Source: Clostridiales bacterium UBA3758 (lineage in GTDB: Bacteria > Bacillota > Clostridia > Oscillospirales > Oscillospiraceae). From it: a DNA stretch of 15,376 nucleotides. Below are positions 13,456 to 15,376 of this stretch, one piece after another. The notes under the pieces were generated by a model. The model had not been told where the DNA came from. It saw only the letters and a list, made by a program, of their open reading frames with translations, and ran no database searches. Location: NCBI GenBank assembly GCA_002371675.1, contig DFGE01000031.1:1-15376 (forward strand), given 5' to 3'. The position numbers and the translations under genes were made by a program. Every line of letters starts with the position of its first letter. Positions within the stretch are counted from its first letter, which is position 1.

Positions 13456-15190
13456 TTTACAGGCAAAGCCCTATTTCCTCAGCGAAGAACAGGAAGCCTG
13501 GGTGAAGCGCACCATCGACTCCATGAGTCTGGAGGAAAAGATCGGCCAGCTTTTCACCATCATGACCTATCTTCCCGGCGTGCGGGAGGACAACATCAAA
13601 AAAGAACTGGACTGCTTTCACCAGGGCGGCTTACGCTGGCAGCGGAAGACGGCCGAGGAAACCTACGAACAGAATCGTCTTTATCAAAAGCACAGCCGGA
13701 TCCCGCTGCTGATCGCGGCCAACTGTGACACCGGCGGCGCGGAGTGCGTGCCCGACGGAACCTATATTGCCACGGCGGCTCAGGCTACGGCGGGCGGCGA
13801 CGGAAGCACGGCCTACCACATCGGCCTGGTCAGCGCCCGGGAGGCGGGCAGCATCGGCGCCAACTGGCTTTTTAACCCCGTCTGCGATATCTATCAGAAT
13901 TGGCGCAACACCATCGTCAACACCCGCTCCTTCGGAGAAGATCCGGACACCGTGCTGGCCATGTGCCGCGCCTATCTCCGCGGCGTTCACGATTCCGGCT
14001 TTGCCATGGCCTGCACGGCCAAGCATTTCCCCGGCGACGGTACCGAGGAGCGGGACCAGCATCTGGTGATCGGCTGCAACGATCTGAGCGCGGAGGAGTG
14101 GGAAAAGAGCTTCGGCAAGGTGTACCGCGGTCTCATAGACGACGGGATCGAGGCGGTCATGGTGGGCCACATCTGCCAGCGCGCGCTGTCGCGGAAGTAT
14201 CGTCCCGGCATCCGGGACGAGGAGATCCTGCCGGCCACCCTGGCGCCGGAGCTTTTGAACGACGTGCTGCGGCAGGAGCTGGGCTTCAACGGGCTCATCA
14301 TTACCGACGCCACCCAGATGATCGGGTTCAATGCAGCCATGCCCCGGGAGAAGGCCATTCCCGCCGCCATAGCGGCCGGCTGCGATATGATCCTGTTCAC
14401 AAACGATACCGCAGAGGATTTCGGATATATGCGCGCCGGCGTGGAAAGCGGCGTCATCACTCCCGCGCGTCTGCAGGAGGCCTTGGAGCGCATCCTCGGT
14501 CTGAAAGCCAGGCTGGGGCTCACCGAAAGCTATGCATACCCCTCTCCGGAATACAAGGCCAAATACGTTGGCTGCGCGGAGCACCTGGCCTTTCGGCGGG
14601 AGGCGGCGGATCTTTGCACCACGCTGGTCAAGGATACGCAGCATCTGCTCCCGATCGACCCCAAGGGCAAGCGCGTCTTTCTGGTCTATGAACGCAACAT
14701 CCCGAACAGTCGCGCCTACAGCGGCGACCCGGTGAAGGAAACCCTGAAACGGGAGCTGGAGGAAGCGGGCTTCACCGTGGACGTATGCCCCACCTTCTAT
14801 GATCTGGAGGCGGAGAACGACGTGAACTTCCGCAATTTCCTGACCATGATGGACAAGGGCAGCCGCGAGGCCTTTAAGGAAAAATACGATCTGGTGCTAC
14901 TGGCTCTCAATTACACCGGCTATGCCCAGACAAACGAGGTGCGCGTGACCTGGTCCACGGACCACTCGGTGGACCAGCCTTGGTATCTGGCCGAGGTGCC
15001 CACCGTGGTCGTGAGCCTGAACCTGACCAATCACCTGATCGACGTCCCACAGGCCAAAACCTTTATCAACGCTTACGGCAGCAAGGAAGAAAACATCCGC
15101 GCCCTGGTGGAGAAGATGACCGGCAAGAGTGCCTTTACCGGCAGGGCGGAAGACAATGTGTTCTGCGGCCGCTGGGAAACCAGATTATAA
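13448..15190 (+). CDS. Glycoside hydrolase family 3 enzyme, NagZ-like beta-N-acetylhexosaminidase type
   Basis: This is a 580-residue cytoplasmic protein (no signal). I chose the ATG at 13448 since AGGAGG at 13434-13439 stands 8 bp before it; a longer reading frame upstream lies inside the HAD gene. The GH3 barrel covers about 20-355. KHFPGDGTEERDQH at 192-205 is the NagZ-type loop in which D203 and H205 form the acid/base dyad, unlike ordinary GH3 beta-glucosidases. The nucleophile is D287 in NGLIITDATQM. NagZ enzymes have H where D197 stands (KHFPGH versus KHFPGD). A second, alpha/beta C-terminal domain (about 385-580, with VVSLNLTNHLIDVPQAKTFINAYG) is kept, which short NagZ proteins lack. 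The likely reaction is removal of terminal beta-N-acetylhexosamine or a related residue. It is the last gene seen of the operon. Confidence 0.88.
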   Translation: MVDLQAKPYFLSEEQEAWVKRTIDSMSLEEKIGQLFTIMTYLPGVREDNIKKELDCFHQGGLRWQRKTAEETYEQNRLYQKHSRIPLLIAANCDTGGAECVPDGTYIATAAQATAGGDGSTAYHIGLVSAREAGSIGANWLFNPVCDIYQNWRNTIVNTRSFGEDPDTVLAMCRAYLRGVHDSGFAMACTAKHFPGDGTEERDQHLVIGCNDLSAEEWEKSFGKVYRGLIDDGIEAVMVGHICQRALSRKYRPGIRDEEILPATLAPELLNDVLRQELGFNGLIITDATQMIGFNAAMPREKAIPAAIAAGCDMILFTNDTAEDFGYMRAGVESGVITPARLQEALERILGLKARLGLTESYAYPSPEYKAKYVGCAEHLAFRREAADLCTTLVKDTQHLLPIDPKGKRVFLVYERNIPNSRAYSGDPVKETLKRELEEAGFTVDVCPTFYDLEAENDVNFRNFLTMMDKGSREAFKEKYDLVLLALNYTGYAQTNEVRVTWSTDHSVDQPWYLAEVPTVVVSLNLTNHLIDVPQAKTFINAYGSKEENIRALVEKMTGKSAFTGRAEDNVFCGRWETRL

Positions 15191-15194
15191 TGAC

Positions 15195-15376
15195 CATCGG
15201 ATGGCGAAATCAATCGAGGCTGCGATTGATTTCGCTGCCAAACGACAGGTTTGGCAGCGAATGATTCATAGAATCATTCGCCCGATGCTCATTGCAATGC
15301 GTATATGGCAAAACAGCCAGGCTGTTTTGCTGCGCCGCAAAGCGGCGCGGCGAAAAGCTTTTTGGCTTTTCGCCAT
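15195..15376. repeat. Hairpin array B, following the operon and running off the window
   Basis: CATCGG (15195-15200) and CCGATG (15282-15287) enclose three perfect stem-loops: 15204-15216 with 15223-15235 (13 bp), 15236-15240 plus AAC with its partner ending 15256 (8-9 bp), and 15258-15267 with 15271-15280 (10 bp). Then come 15308-15317 with 15321-15330 (10 bp), 15332-15338 with 15342-15348 (7 bp), and 15349-15358 with 15365-15374 (10 bp). The first and last arms (ATGGCGAAA and TTTCGCCAT) also match each other. No gene is seen here. It follows the GH3 stop by only 4 bp, so it may form the 3' end of the operon transcript. Confidence 0.75.

Overview
The window looks like chromosome from a GC-rich (about 60% by eye) gut-type Clostridia, most likely Oscillospirales. 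The reasons are strong AGGAGG ribosome-binding sites, a Firmicutes ECF-sigma/RsiV-like signalling protein, an LplABC-type sugar transporter, an AraC/YesN-type regulator, clostridial GH2/GH3 glycosidases, and scattered GTAGGGG...CCCGC hairpin repeats. The assignment is inferred from family types and base composition, not from a marker gene.

Region 1 (1-2410): repeat DNA and a perfect 30-bp palindrome lead into two stacked promoters. One is housekeeping-like with an extended -10. The other is a textbook ECF promoter, TGAAAC-N16-CGTC. They drive one gene coding for an unusual single-chain protein: zinc ribbon, ECF sigma regions 2 and 4, one membrane span, then an RsiV/DUF3298-like outer domain. 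Behind it lie five tandem 59-65-bp hairpin repeats and a 16-bp-stem terminator.

Region 2 (2410-4330): a minus-strand gene fuses a low-molecular-weight tyrosine phosphatase to a barstar (RNase inhibitor) domain. Next is an AT-rich island with one orphan membrane-protein gene on the minus strand, then a dense array of small perfect hairpins.

Region 3 (4330-15376): a carbohydrate-utilisation locus. A minus-strand AraC-family regulator is divergent from a plus-strand operon: solute-binding lipoprotein, two permeases, an MsmX/UgpC-type ATPase, a GH2 glycosidase, a HAD hydrolase and a NagZ-like GH3 enzyme. The + strand promoter has a perfect -10 but no recognisable -35, which fits activation by the divergent regulator. 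Three hairpins in the intergenic gaps probably step down expression along the operon. The proposed logic is that a short glycan is captured by the lipoprotein, imported through the ABC channel and trimmed inside the cell by the GH2 and GH3 enzymes, while the HAD protein acts on a phosphorylated product. The sugar cannot be named from sequence alone. A second hairpin array follows the operon and runs to the window edge.

The least ordinary items are the sigma/anti-sigma-like fusion with its own ECF promoter, the phosphatase-barstar fusion, and the two intergenic hairpin arrays.
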